DNA of 64,000 bases from an uncultured Erythrobacter sp. (GTDB taxonomy: Bacteria; Pseudomonadota; Alphaproteobacteria; Sphingomonadales; Sphingomonadaceae): positions 620,001-684,000 of the forward strand of contig CANNBH010000001.1 in the NCBI GenBank assembly GCA_947502815.1, given 5' to 3'. Position 1 is the stretch's first letter; the number at the start of each line of letters is the position of its first letter. A program made the translations under genes and the position numbers. Positions 8,072 through 17,280 of the stretch are shown piece by piece. The notes under the pieces are model-generated. The model ran no database searches and was not told the origin of the DNA. It saw only the letters and a program-made list of their open reading frames with translations.

Positions 8072-9217
8072 TTGAGCGATACAATTCCAGAAGAAGACAT
8101 CCCCTTGGATCCACTGCCGCTGGATGCATGGCACCGCGCCAATGGTGCGCGGATGGTCTCCTTTGCCGGTTACGACATGCCGATCCAATATTCCGGCGAC
8201 ACGATCAGTCATGGTGGCGGGATTGTTGCCGAACACCATTGGACGCGGGAAAGCGCGAGCCTCTTTGACGTATCCCATATGGGCCAGTTGGGCGTGAGCG
8301 GCGACGGCGCGGGCGAAGCGCTGGAGGCATTGCTGCCCGGCGGGATTGCCTCTTTGAAAGAGGGGCGCATGCGATATTCGATGCTTCTCAATGAAGATGG
8401 CGGCATTCTGGATGACTTGATGGTCACCAATGCGGGCGCGCAATTCGGACTGGTGGTCAACGGCGCGTGCAAGTGGGATGATATCGCACACCTTCGCGAA
8501 CATCTGCCCGATGAAATCACGCTAACCCATTACAACGAAAACGCCCTGCTTGCGTTGCAAGGTCCAAAGGCCGCGGACGTGCTGACCGCGCTGGTGCCCG
8601 AAGCAGGCGAATTGACCTTTATGACGGCGCGCTATGCTGATTGGGGTGGTGTGCCGCTTTGGATCGCGCGCGCTGGTTACACAGGCGAAGACGGGTTTGA
8701 GATCGCCGTGCCGGGCGAACACGCTCAACAACTCGCCGAAGCTCTGACCGCGGATGATCGCGTTGAGCCGGCGGGATTGGGCGCGCGTGACAGTTTGCGG
8801 CTTGAGGCGGGATTGCCGCTTTACGGGCATGACATGACCGATGCGACCGACCCAGTCAGCGCCGACCTCACCTTTGCTCTTACCAAGAAACGCCGCGAAA
8901 CCGGCAGATGGATGGGCCATGAAAAGGTGATGGCTGTGCTCGATGCCGGACCTGAGCAAAAGCGCGTCGGCTTGCTGATCGATGGCCGGATGCCCGCGCG
9001 TGAAGGCGCCGAAGTTTTCGCTGGAGACACTAAGGTCGGCACGGTCACTAGCGGCGGATTCTCTCCGACACTCAGCCGACCGATCGCGATGGCCTATGTC
9101 GATGCCGCCTACACCGCCGAAGGAACCGCGCTGGAATGCGCTGTCCGCAACAAGCGGCTGCCCGCTGCTGTTTCACCCATGCCTTTTGTCCCGCACCGCT
9201 ATTTTCGAGGGAGCTGA
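8072..9217 (+). CDS. gcvT: aminomethyltransferase (T protein, glycine cleavage)
   Basis: T protein of the glycine cleavage system. It takes the aminomethyl group from lipoyl-GcvH and passes it to tetrahydrofolate, releasing ammonia and methylene-THF. Seen: the N-terminal motif DAWHRANGARMVSFAGYDMP, LFDVSHMGQL, ARAGYTGEDGFEI and the late LRLEAGLPLYGHDMTD. I chose the TTG at 8072 (GGGA 8 nt upstream, protein then reads LSDTIPEED) because the GTG at 8036 lies only 12 nt behind the riboswitch. The GTG start would add 12 residues and remains possible. First gene of a four-gene operon; gcvH begins 3 nt after its stop. Confidence 0.92.
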   Translation: MSDTIPEEDIPLDPLPLDAWHRANGARMVSFAGYDMPIQYSGDTISHGGGIVAEHHWTRESASLFDVSHMGQLGVSGDGAGEALEALLPGGIASLKEGRMRYSMLLNEDGGILDDLMVTNAGAQFGLVVNGACKWDDIAHLREHLPDEITLTHYNENALLALQGPKAADVLTALVPEAGELTFMTARYADWGGVPLWIARAGYTGEDGFEIAVPGEHAQQLAEALTADDRVEPAGLGARDSLRLEAGLPLYGHDMTDATDPVSADLTFALTKKRRETGRWMGHEKVMAVLDAGPEQKRVGLLIDGRMPAREGAEVFAGDTKVGTVTSGGFSPTLSRPIAMAYVDAAYTAEGTALECAVRNKRLPAAVSPMPFVPHRYFRGS

Positions 9218-9220
9218 TCA

Positions 9221-9592
9221 ATGCCGCGTTATTTTACTGAAGAACATGAATGGATCGATATCGAAGGCGACAGCGCCACGGTCGGCATCACCGATTACGC
9301 TCAGGAGCAATTGGGTGATATCGTCTTTGTCGAATTGCCCGATGTCGGCGCGATGTTGGATAAAGGTGGCGATGCGGCTGTGGTCGAAAGCGTCAAAGCC
9401 GCCAGCGACGTTTATTCCCCGATCACGGGCGAAGTGACAGAGGCGAACGGTTCATTGGAAGACGAACCCGCGCTGGTGAACTCCTCAGCCGAAGAAGAGG
9501 GCTGGTTCTTCCGCCTCACTGTCAGCGACAAAGAAGAGCTCGACGGGCTGATGGATGACAAAGCCTACAAGGCCTTCGTCGACAATCTCTGA
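9221..9592 (+). CDS. gcvH: glycine cleavage system H protein
   Basis: Lipoyl carrier that shuttles the aminomethyl intermediate between P, T and L proteins. At 123 residues it has the usual length. The lipoyl-Lys motif is visible as [19 protein letters not shown], with the acceptor Lys in SVKAAS (about residue 59). The start is preceded by GAGGGAGC. It is 3 nt after gcvT and is followed by a short intercistronic hairpin. Confidence 0.97.
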   Translation: MPRYFTEEHEWIDIEGDSATVGITDYAQEQLGDIVFVELPDVGAMLDKGGDAAVVESVKAASDVYSPITGEVTEANGSLEDEPALVNSSAEEEGWFFRLTVSDKEELDGLMDDKAYKAFVDNL

Positions 9593-9599
9593 TCTTGGG

Positions 9600-9619
9600 C
9601 CCGGCGATGAAATGCCGGG
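9600..9619 (+). other. intercistronic hairpin between gcvH and gcvPA
   Basis: CCCGGC (9600-9605) and GCCGGG (9614-9619) with an 8-nt loop lie between the gcvH stop and the gcvPA ribosome-binding site. This could protect the gcvT-gcvH message or tune gcvP expression relative to the carrier protein. Confidence 0.4.
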
Positions 9620-9636
9620 TTATTGAAGGACACACA

Positions 9637-11013
9637 ATGCGCTACCTTCCCCTCACCGACACAGACCGCGCCGACATGCTGGAGCGTGTTGGCGCCAATT
9701 CTATCGACGATCTGTTTGTTGATGTGCCGGCTCTGGCGCAGCTTGATGGTCCGATCCGCGAATTGCCGATGCACGCCAGCGAAATGGCGGTTGAGCGGCA
9801 TATGAAAACGCGCGCGGGAAAGAATCTCGCAGCGGGGGATGCACCATTTTTCTTGGGCGCGGGGGCGTATCGTCACCATGTGCCCGCCAGTGTCGATACC
9901 GTGATTCAACGCGGGGAATTCCTCACTGCATACACGCCGTATCAGCCAGAGATCGCTCAGGGCACGCTGCAAATGCTGTTTGAATTTCAGACACAGGTCG
10001 CGCGGCTTTATGGCTGCGCGGTGGCGAATGCCTCGCTGTATGATGGGTCGACCGCCTGTTGGGAGGCGGTGGCGATGGCGTCGCGCGTGACAAAGCGGAA
10101 ACGCGCGGTTTTGTCAGGGGCGCTCCACCCGCATTACAGCGAAGTCGTCAAAACCATGGCGCAATTCACCGGCGATGCGATTGCCGATGCCCATCCAGCG
10201 ATCCAACCGGAGCCCGACACCGATGGGCTGATCGCGCGGATCGATGACGACACGGCCTGTGTCGTGGTGCAATATCCCGATATTCTGGGGCGGATCAGTG
10301 ACCTGTCTGTTGTCGCAGAGGCTGCCCATGCAAAGGGCGCGTTGCTGGTCGTGGTGAACACAGAGCCGGTGGCGCTGGGTGCGATCAAATCGCCCGGCGA
10401 ATTGGGTGCGGATATTGTTGTGGGAGAGGGGCAAGCAATCGGCGTCGGCCTGCAATTTGGCGGGCCGTATCTTGGCCTGTTTGCGGTGCGCAATCCCAAA
10501 CATGTGCGGCAAATGCCCGGGCGGCTTTGCGGGGAGACAACCGACGCAGAAGGTAAGCGCGGATTTGTTCTGACGCTGTCCACTCGCGAACAGCATATTC
10601 GCCGTGAGAAAGCCACATCGAACATCTGCACCAACTCCGGTCTCTGCGCGCTCGCTTTCAGCGTGCACATGACTTTGCTGGGGGAAAAGGGCCTTCGCGA
10701 ACTTGCCGCAGAGAACCACCGGCTTGCCTGCGCGGCTGCCGATCGGCTTTCACAGGTGCCGGGCGTGACCGTGCTGAACAACGCATATTTCAACGAGTTT
10801 ACGCTGATGCTGGATGGCAGGCCTGCGCGTGACATTGTTCGCGACCTTGCGGATCGCGGTGTTCTGGGCGGAGTATCCCTAGGGAGGCTCTACCCCGGTG
10901 TTGAGGCCTTGGAGCAGGCGTTGCTGGTGGCGGTCACCGAGATGACCACTCACGAAGATATTGAGACGCTGGCCGCAGAGCTCGAAGCCTTGCTTAAGGA
11001 GCAAGCCCAATGA
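9637..11013 (+). CDS. gcvPA: glycine dehydrogenase (decarboxylating) subunit 1
   Basis: N-terminal half of the pyridoxal-phosphate P protein, which decarboxylates glycine and loads the aminomethyl group on GcvH. In this lineage P is split into two polypeptides. Family segments seen include [10 protein letters not shown] at the start, [30 protein letters not shown] and [20 protein letters not shown]. The ATG at 9637 is preceded by GAAGGA. An upstream in-frame TTG at 9595 would add 14 unconserved residues across the intercistronic hairpin. The stop overlaps the gcvPB start by 4 nt (ATGA), so translation is probably coupled. Confidence 0.96.
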   Translation: MRYLPLTDTDRADMLERVGANSIDDLFVDVPALAQLDGPIRELPMHASEMAVERHMKTRAGKNLAAGDAPFFLGAGAYRHHVPASVDTVIQRGEFLTAYTPYQPEIAQGTLQMLFEFQTQVARLYGCAVANASLYDGSTACWEAVAMASRVTKRKRAVLSGALHPHYSEVVKTMAQFTGDAIADAHPAIQPEPDTDGLIARIDDDTACVVVQYPDILGRISDLSVVAEAAHAKGALLVVVNTEPVALGAIKSPGELGADIVVGEGQAIGVGLQFGGPYLGLFAVRNPKHVRQMPGRLCGETTDAEGKRGFVLTLSTREQHIRREKATSNICTNSGLCALAFSVHMTLLGEKGLRELAAENHRLACAAADRLSQVPGVTVLNNAYFNEFTLMLDGRPARDIVRDLADRGVLGGVSLGRLYPGVEALEQALLVAVTEMTTHEDIETLAAELEALLKEQAQ

Positions 11014-12578
11014 GCGCGCCGAACAAATCTGGATGGAAACCCCAAATGGAAGCCGCCGAAGGTGGCGTGCCACAAGGGCCGCAAACCACGACCGGCAACC
11101 GAGCCTTGATGCTCGAAGAGCCGCTGATCTTTGAGATCGGCCATGCCGAAACAACCGGTGTGGATTTGCCTGGAATTGATCCGGCAGCGACCACCCGCCT
11201 AAACGGGCTGGAGCGGTCCGAGCCGATTGGCCTTGTAGGCCTTACCGAACCTGAATCTGTGCGGCACTACACGCGTTTGTCGCGCCAGAATTACGGCATT
11301 GATCTTGGCTTCTTCCCACTGGGAAGCTGCACGATGAAGCACAACCCGCGTTTAAACGAAAAAGTGGCGCGGCTGCCGGGCTTTGCAGACATTCACCCGC
11401 TTGCGCCGCAATCGACGGTGCAGGGCGCGCTTCAAGTGATCCATGAACTGGGCGATTGGTTGTGCAAACTAACCGGCATGCCATCGGTCGCGATGAGCCC
11501 GAAAGCGGGCGCCCACGGCGAGTTGTGCGGCATCCTTGCGATCCGCGCGGCCCACACAGCTCGGGGCAATCCGCGCGAAGTCGTGCTGGTCCCCGAAAGC
11601 GCGCATGGCACAAACCCAGCAACGGCGGCATTCGCAGGCTATAAAGTCGACAATATTCCCGCCACACCCGAAGGCCGCGTCGATGTCGATGCGCTGAAGG
11701 CGCGGCTTGGCCCCGATGTCGCTGCGGTGATGATCACCAACCCCAACACCTGCGGCCTGTTCGAAAAGGATTTCCGCACCATCGCGGATGCCGTTCATGA
11801 CGCCGGTGGTTATGTCTATTGCGACGGGGCCAATTTCAACGCGATCGTGGGCCGCGTGCGGCCCGGCGACCTTGGCGTGGATGCGATGCATATCAATCTG
11901 CACAAGACGTTTTCGACCCCGCATGGCGGCGGCGGTCCCGGCTCTGGGCCGGTTGTCTTCTCCGAAGCCTTGGCCCCGTTCGCCCCGCTGCCGTTTGTGC
12001 GCAAATATGAAGACGGCACCTACGATCTGGTCGAAGAGGAAAAGCGTGAGGCATCGCGCGGCCAAGCGTTCGGCCGGATGACCGCGTTTCATGGCCAAAT
12101 GGGCATGTTCACCCGCGCCCTGACCTACATGCTCAGCCACGGAGCGGACGGCCTGAAGCAAGTGGCCGAGGACGCCGTTCTCAACGCCAATTACATTCTG
12201 CGCAGCTTGGAAGACATCCTCCACGCGCCGTTCGCTGACAGCGGCCCTTGCATGCATGAGGCGCTGTTTGGCGATAAGGATTTTGGCGGGGGGCTTTCCA
12301 CGTTGGATCTGGCCAAAGGGCTGATCGACGAAGGCTATCACCCGATGACGGTCTATTTTCCGCTGGTCGTGCACGGCGCGATGTTGGTTGAACCGACTGA
12401 GACGGAGAGCAAGGCCAGCATCGACCAGTTCATCACCGCATTCCGTTCCGTAACTGAGCGCGCATTGGCCGGTGATGAAAGCCTGAAACAGGCGCCGTAT
12501 TACGCGCCGCGGCGGCGGCTTGATGAAACCGCGGCTGCACGCAAGCCAAAGCTTGCTTGGAGCGAGCCAGAGGTGTGA
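11010..12578 (+). CDS. gcvPB: glycine dehydrogenase (decarboxylating) subunit 2
   Basis: C-terminal half of the split P protein; it carries the PLP-binding Lys. The PLP segment is [20 protein letters not shown] (Lys about residue 296). Other family marks are [20 protein letters not shown] and [12 protein letters not shown]. It forms the heteromeric P enzyme with GcvPA. It overlaps gcvPA by 4 nt and ends directly against the convergent flippase gene (stop codons abut at 12578/12579), leaving no space for a separate terminator. Confidence 0.97.
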   Translation: MSAPNKSGWKPQMEAAEGGVPQGPQTTTGNRALMLEEPLIFEIGHAETTGVDLPGIDPAATTRLNGLERSEPIGLVGLTEPESVRHYTRLSRQNYGIDLGFFPLGSCTMKHNPRLNEKVARLPGFADIHPLAPQSTVQGALQVIHELGDWLCKLTGMPSVAMSPKAGAHGELCGILAIRAAHTARGNPREVVLVPESAHGTNPATAAFAGYKVDNIPATPEGRVDVDALKARLGPDVAAVMITNPNTCGLFEKDFRTIADAVHDAGGYVYCDGANFNAIVGRVRPGDLGVDAMHINLHKTFSTPHGGGGPGSGPVVFSEALAPFAPLPFVRKYEDGTYDLVEEEKREASRGQAFGRMTAFHGQMGMFTRALTYMLSHGADGLKQVAEDAVLNANYILRSLEDILHAPFADSGPCMHEALFGDKDFGGGLSTLDLAKGLIDEGYHPMTVYFPLVVHGAMLVEPTETESKASIDQFITAFRSVTERALAGDESLKQAPYYAPRRRLDETAAARKPKLAWSEPEV

Positions 12579-13937
12579 TCAGAGAGCGGGCGGCGTAGCG
12601 GGGTTTGCTTCGTCTGCGTCACCCGTGTGATTGCTGGTCTGATCCTCGTCCGTTTTTACCGTGATGCGGATCTCCTGCAGGTTCAGGATCGCAACATAGA
12701 ATCCAACCACCGCAAGCGAGCTTGAGCCGAGCACCGCGAAAGCGGCACCTTTGGCGCCATTCCAATCAATCGCTGCATCGAGCAACACCAACGCCAGCAA
12801 TGTTGGAAAAGCGCGCACCAAGAACGCCGTGCCCGCCCGACCAGCTGAGACGAGCAGCGATTCCAGACTTGCACCGACCAGTTCCACCGCACCAGCAATG
12901 GCGAGAATTACCATCGCCCAATAGAACGCGCTAAAATCATCCTGAGCGATTGTTTCTAACGCCCAGCGACCGCCAAACAGCGCGACAAGAACCGCAATGA
13001 CGCCCGCCACCACAGCAATATTGGCCATGCGCCGAGCGAGAATGAGCGCATCGTCTTTTGCATGGACCAGCTCTGGAAAGATCGCTTTCGAAACGGTCTG
13101 CGCCAACGAAACCAAAGCCTGCCCCAATTGCGCGGCCACACGGAAACCACCAGCGAGCGCCGCGCCGCCGAATGTCCCAACCAACAAGATGATCACTTGC
13201 TTGCCCGCAATCGTCAGTGATCCTGACATGTTGGTAGACCATACGAACCGCCAGGCATCCGCGTGCTTTGCCGGAATCCGCCTCAGGCTAAGCGCGCTCA
13301 GATCGATCCGTTCAAGGCGTGCGGCCGCAAACCATAGGGCAATCGCAACGGCGACTTCGGACGCTGCCCATGCGAGGATAAAACCCATAACATTGGGCAT
13401 GAAAACAAAGGCCAGCACTGCGCCGGCTGTGCGAATGGCCGGTTGAACTGCCTCAGCAGCGGTCGCAACCGCGAATTTGAAACGAAGCCGTAAGAGCCCG
13501 GTTGGGGTCGTTCGGATCGCGAGCAAGGAAACGACGCAATAGCCGAAGGTCAGCCAAAGGAGCTCAGTCGGTAGCGGCAGCCACATTTGAGCCGTCGCCA
13601 CTACAATTGCTGCAACCGCAGCCCCCATTACGATGGACAGCAAATCCAGCGCAATTGCAAAGCCTGTCGCATCGCGCAGATTCTCTGCGTTGGGTTCAGA
13701 ATCCGGGCCATCCCCGTTCGCCCCCCCCCCGTTCGCCCCCCAGCGTATGATAAACTGCCAGGTCTGGAAATTGGCCAGACCTGTAATGGCCTGACCCAGC
13801 GCCACAATCAGGGCAAAGTGGCCAAATTGCTCCAGCCCCAATGTGTTGGTCGCCAGATACAGGTAGACTAGGCTCATGACGGCATTGAAGCCGCGGCCGC
13901 CTAACAGCCAGCCGATGTTGGAAAAAAGCCGTTTCAT
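12579..13937 (-). CDS. oligosaccharide flippase family (Wzx-like) membrane protein
   Basis: A 452-residue polytopic inner-membrane protein with about 12 predicted membrane segments, starting MKRLFSNIGWLLGGRGFNAV. This is the pattern of the polysaccharide transporter (Wzx/MATE-like) family that flips lipid-linked sugars. A Gly/Asn-rich insert at about residues 69-77 (GANGGGANG, read from two near-identical G tracts of 10 and 6) sits in a predicted soluble loop. The C-terminal tail (DEDQTSNHTGDADEANPATP) is acidic and soluble. It follows the nucleotidyltransferase gene by 21 nt on the same strand, so they are probably co-transcribed. The substrate is unknown. Confidence 0.82.
   Translation of the reverse strand: MKRLFSNIGWLLGGRGFNAVMSLVYLYLATNTLGLEQFGHFALIVALGQAITGLANFQTWQFIIRWGANGGGANGDGPDSEPNAENLRDATGFAIALDLLSIVMGAAVAAIVVATAQMWLPLPTELLWLTFGYCVVSLLAIRTTPTGLLRLRFKFAVATAAEAVQPAIRTAGAVLAFVFMPNVMGFILAWAASEVAVAIALWFAAARLERIDLSALSLRRIPAKHADAWRFVWSTNMSGSLTIAGKQVIILLVGTFGGAALAGGFRVAAQLGQALVSLAQTVSKAIFPELVHAKDDALILARRMANIAVVAGVIAVLVALFGGRWALETIAQDDFSAFYWAMVILAIAGAVELVGASLESLLVSAGRAGTAFLVRAFPTLLALVLLDAAIDWNGAKGAAFAVLGSSSLAVVGFYVAILNLQEIRITVKTDEDQTSNHTGDADEANPATPPAL
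13721..13741 (-). repeat. G10 and G6 homopolymer tracts inside flippase gene
   Basis: On the plus strand ten C (13721-13730), then GTTCG, then six C (13736-13741). The gene reads through in frame here. Slippage by one base would shift the frame early, at about residue 70 of 452. Homopolymers of this length are typical contingency loci in surface-glycan genes. Confidence 0.75.
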
Positions 13938-13958
13938 TGCGGTTGGGCGATGCTCCGG

Positions 13959-14771
13959 TTACCCGGCCGCATTATCCCCTTCACGCCGCTTCAGAATCTT
14001 TTCAGTCACATCGTATGTGCGTTGATTGTCCACATCGATGGCATAGTGGCCATCCGACAATTCAATCGGGACCAGCTTGATCCCGAACCGTTTGGAAACC
14101 TGTTCAAACAGCTTTTCCTTTGAACCATTGCCAAGCCGAAAACGGATCAAGTTCATAAAGCCAAACGCTTTGATGATCCGGCTTGGGAATTTCACGAACT
14201 GACCGCCGTGGCGCATGATTTCGGCCGCACCGAGCGCCTTTGCGCTGCCCAGCCAATACATGTTGCAGTTGGAAAAACCGCCATCTTGAAATTCATAGAA
14301 CTTCTTTTGACCCTCTGGATCAGCCGCGATCACGTCTTGTTTGCGGGCAAGGCCAGCGGCCGCTCCGGCGTCGGCGTCTAAGCATTTGCCGATGAATTCG
14401 GCGTAGCCTTCTGGCGTCACAAGGCAATTGTCAGCCGTGGTGATCAGGAGGGGGAAATCGGCCCCTTCCGCGCCTGAAAAGACGCTATCGACAAGGTTGA
14501 ATTTGCCCTCTGCAAAGGTCAGTCGGCCCTCTTTGAGCAGAGGCGCAACCGTCGGCAGAGCGGCGATTTCGTCGGCTTCATGGGCGACAATACGGATCGC
14601 GCCCACTCGGTCACAGGCCGCAACCTGTTTCACCACGCGTTCAACCATCGGGATACCGTGAACGGGAACGACGCATTTTTGCGCAACGCCCGCGTTTGCG
14701 GCGAGAGGATCGAGCACGCCCGACCGTTTTCCCGCCATGATAAGGGCGGTGACTTTTGTTTCGTTTGCCAT
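13959..14771 (-). CDS. nucleotidyltransferase family protein (MobA-like NTP transferase fold)
   Basis: A 270-residue protein with an N-terminal nucleotide-binding segment TALIMAGKRSGVLDPLA and KCVVPVHGIPMVERVV, typical of sugar-phosphate or MobA-type NTP transferases. The core ITTADNCLVTPE holds a candidate metal-binding Asp. The ATG at 14771 begins MANETKVTALIMAG. Reading further upstream adds a Cys- and Arg-rich stretch with no family resemblance. It lies upstream of the flippase in the same operon, suggesting a sugar activation step for surface glycan or lipid synthesis. That role is inference. Confidence 0.75.
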   Translation of the reverse strand: MANETKVTALIMAGKRSGVLDPLAANAGVAQKCVVPVHGIPMVERVVKQVAACDRVGAIRIVAHEADEIAALPTVAPLLKEGRLTFAEGKFNLVDSVFSGAEGADFPLLITTADNCLVTPEGYAEFIGKCLDADAGAAAGLARKQDVIAADPEGQKKFYEFQDGGFSNCNMYWLGSAKALGAAEIMRHGGQFVKFPSRIIKAFGFMNLIRFRLGNGSKEKLFEQVSKRFGIKLVPIELSDGHYAIDVDNQRTYDVTEKILKRREGDNAAG

Positions 14772-14863
14772 GGCCCCCGCTTTAGCGCCAATCGCTATCC
14801 TGCGCAAAGCAAGTAAAGGTGCATCTTGTGCAACTTTTTGTCGCAGGCCAGAGAGGAATGAGG

Positions 14864-15604
14864 ATGCGCATTGTATTTTCACGCAAAGGTTTTGACAGCA
14901 GCGCGGGCGGAGGCCCTTCGCCAATCGTTGATGGCCGCCCGATCAGCCTGCCGATCCCCGATAGCAAAGGGGCCTCGCGCACGACCTATGAACAGCGCGG
15001 CTTAGCGGTCCACGCGGCCAAAGCGAGTCGCGGCAAATTGAGCGGCGCGGACCTATGCCATGACGATCCCATGTTCCTTGAAAACGGGACCTGTGTCTTT
15101 GGCCAATGCGGCGCAGCACAAACCCATTTGGAACGGCAAGGTGTGGGCGTCGGCGATGTCTTTGTGTTCTTTGGCCTGTTTGCTGAAGAGGCCAGCGGGG
15201 AGCCGCATCACCGCATCTTTGGCTATCTAAAGGTCGAAGACATCACCCATCTGGCCGATGGAGTGCCGCAAACATTCGCCGACCTCGATCATCCGCATGC
15301 CATTGCGATGCACGCATCCAACGACGCCATTTGGCGCGGGGAGGGGCAAGTTTCCGCGCGCGCGAGCGATGCATTGCGCTTAACCGTGCCCGAAGGCCCG
15401 CCGAGCCTATGGAAAAGGCCCGCGTGGTTGAAGCACGGCGGGCTGTCCTATCACGACCGCGAGGATCGGTGGCTGCGCGCCAAGGACGGACATCCCCGTC
15501 TCAAAAGCGTCGCGCGCGGTCAGGAATTCGTCGCGGACATCGGTCGGCGACAGGCTCCGCGCGATTGGTTGGCGGGTGTGATCGCAGAGATCAAAGCGTC
15601 TTGA
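14864..15604 (+). CDS. Nmad3 (nucleotide modification associated domain 3) protein
   Basis: The N-terminus MRIVFSRKGFDSSAGGGPSP followed by VDGRPISLPIPD matches the start of the Nmad3 domain, a family named for association with modified-base systems in phages and bacteria. GDVFVFFGLFAE and HHRIFGYLKV are further family-like segments. Its biochemical activity is not established. The ATG at 14864 has GAGAGG 8 nt upstream; an ATG at 14858 is too close to it. It is divergent from the nucleotidyltransferase gene and its 3' end overlaps the convergent mmsB by 14 nt. No modification enzyme is next to it. Confidence 0.75.
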   Translation: MRIVFSRKGFDSSAGGGPSPIVDGRPISLPIPDSKGASRTTYEQRGLAVHAAKASRGKLSGADLCHDDPMFLENGTCVFGQCGAAQTHLERQGVGVGDVFVFFGLFAEEASGEPHHRIFGYLKVEDITHLADGVPQTFADLDHPHAIAMHASNDAIWRGEGQVSARASDALRLTVPEGPPSLWKRPAWLKHGGLSYHDREDRWLRAKDGHPRLKSVARGQEFVADIGRRQAPRDWLAGVIAEIKAS

Positions 15605-16457
15605 TAATCGCCGAGAAATCGAGCCCGCCGTTGTCGGCAGCAAACTCTTCATAGATTTCCTGTGAATGCTTGCCCAGCGGGGTGTTTGCACCCGATGTAC
15701 CCGCCGCTTCCATCGCCAGCCGCAAATCTTTGAGCATTAGCGCGGATGCAAAGCCGCCCTGATAATCATTGTCCGATGGGCTTTGCGGGCCGACACCGGG
15801 GACCGGGCAATAGCTCGTCATGGACCAGCATTGGCCCGAAGACACACTGGAAATGTCATAAAATGTTTGCGCATCCAGACCGAGCTTGTCCGCCATGGAA
15901 AACGCCTCTGCCGTCCCGATCATTTGCACGGCGAGCAGCATGTTGTTGCAGATTTTCGCGGCCTGTCCATTGCCTGCGTCCCCTGCGTGGATCACCGCTT
16001 TGCCCATGGCGTTTAGGATCACTTCCGCGCGCGCGAAGGCTTCCTGAGTACCGCCGACCATAAAGGTGAGCGTTCCGCCATTTGCGGCTGCAATGCCGCC
16101 GGAAACAGGCGCATCGACCATGTCGTATCCTGCGCCCTGTGCCGACGCGATCACTTCGCGCGCGGTCGCAACATCGATGGTGGAGCAATCGAGCAAAACC
16201 GCCCCTGCCGGAGCCGTTCCGATAACATCGTTTTCATAGACCGATTTCACGATTGCGCCGTTGGGTAACATCGAAACGACCGCTTCGGCATCCGCGCATG
16301 CTTCGGATGCAGCCGTGAATGTGGTGCAGCCCGCGTCTTTCGCGGCGGCCAGAGCGGCTTCGCTCAGATCAAAGGCGCGCACATCGTGGCCCGCTTTCAC
16401 AAGGTTGGCGGCCATCCCGCCGCCCATATTGCCCAGGCCGATAAAGGCGATTTTCAT
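15591..16457 (-). CDS. mmsB: 3-hydroxyisobutyrate dehydrogenase
   Basis: NAD-dependent oxidation of 3-hydroxyisobutyrate to methylmalonate semialdehyde in valine degradation. Seen: Rossmann motif IGLGNMGGGMAANLVKAG at the N-terminus, substrate motif DAPVSGGIAAANGGTLTFMV (about residues 115-135) and the catalytic Lys region GNGQAAKICNNML (about 165-177). The length of 288 residues is normal. GGAGAG precedes the ATG at 16457. It is the last gene of the operon with the enoyl-CoA hydratase, hydrolase and acyl-CoA dehydrogenase. Confidence 0.93.
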   Translation of the reverse strand: MKIAFIGLGNMGGGMAANLVKAGHDVRAFDLSEAALAAAKDAGCTTFTAASEACADAEAVVSMLPNGAIVKSVYENDVIGTAPAGAVLLDCSTIDVATAREVIASAQGAGYDMVDAPVSGGIAAANGGTLTFMVGGTQEAFARAEVILNAMGKAVIHAGDAGNGQAAKICNNMLLAVQMIGTAEAFSMADKLGLDAQTFYDISSVSSGQCWSMTSYCPVPGVGPQSPSDNDYQGGFASALMLKDLRLAMEAAGTSGANTPLGKHSQEIYEEFAADNGGLDFSAIIKTL

Positions 16458-16485
16458 GGTGTTCTCTCCTGCTGCATGGACGGGC

Positions 16486-17280
16486 TCAACGCCCTTTCCA
16501 CACGCCCTCACGTTTCTCGATAAATGCGGCCATGCCTTCCTGCTTGTCCTCGCTCGCGGTGAGGATTTGGAAGATGCGGCGTTCCACGATCAGACCTTGG
16601 TCCAGCGTCATTTCAAACGCTGAGTTGACCATTTCCTTGTTTGCAATTGTGGCCATTGGCGGCATTCCTGCGATGACGCTGGCTGTTTTGATCACTTCCG
16701 CGATCAGGTCTGCTTGCGGCACAGAACGGGCGATCAGATTTGCGCGTTCGGCTTCTTCTGCGCCCATCATCCGGCCCGTCAGGCACATTTCCATGCTCTT
16801 CGATTTGCCAATCGCGCGGGTCAGGCGCTGCGATCCGCCCATGCCGGGAGCCACGCCGAGTTTGATTTCAGGCTGACCAAATTTTGCATTGTCCGAAGCA
16901 ATGATAAAATCGGCCATCATCGCCAGCTCGCACCCACCGCCCAGCGCAAAGCCGTTCACGGCGGCGATCCACGGCTTGCGGGTTTTCTTCACGATCTCGG
17001 ACGTCCAAGGCGAGAAGAAATCGTCGAGGTAGAAATCCGCGGCTGCTTTATCTGACATCTCTTTGATGTCTGCGCCCGCGGCGAACGCCTTTTCACCAGA
17101 GCCTGTCAGGATCGCGCAGAGCTGACTGTCATCCGCTTGGTACGAGGCGAAGGCTTGGATGAGTTCATCCAGCACAACTGAGTTCAAAGCGTTCAATGCC
17201 TTGGGCCGGTTGATCGTCAGCAAAGTTACGCCTTTGGCCCCATGTGCGTTGGTTTCAACGGTGATTGCTTCAAAACTCAT
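16486..17280 (-). CDS. enoyl-CoA hydratase
   Basis: Crotonase-fold hydratase of 264 residues. The oxyanion-hole segment AFAAGADIKEM and the catalytic block GFALGGGCELAMMADFIIAS with its Glu, then FGQPEIKLGVAPGMGG with the second Glu, are all present. In this operon it most likely hydrates methacrylyl-CoA during valine breakdown, though such enzymes are often broad. The ATG at 17280 overlaps the TGA of the upstream hydrolase gene (ATGA) and has GGAAG upstream. Confidence 0.93.
   Translation of the reverse strand: MSFEAITVETNAHGAKGVTLLTINRPKALNALNSVVLDELIQAFASYQADDSQLCAILTGSGEKAFAAGADIKEMSDKAAADFYLDDFFSPWTSEIVKKTRKPWIAAVNGFALGGGCELAMMADFIIASDNAKFGQPEIKLGVAPGMGGSQRLTRAIGKSKSMEMCLTGRMMGAEEAERANLIARSVPQADLIAEVIKTASVIAGMPPMATIANKEMVNSAFEMTLDQGLIVERRIFQILTASEDKQEGMAAFIEKREGVWKGR

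Noticed and set aside
13711..13745. G10 tract as a sequencing or assembly error
   Set aside because: The frame is intact with exactly this length, so an error is not needed to explain it, though raw reads should be consulted.
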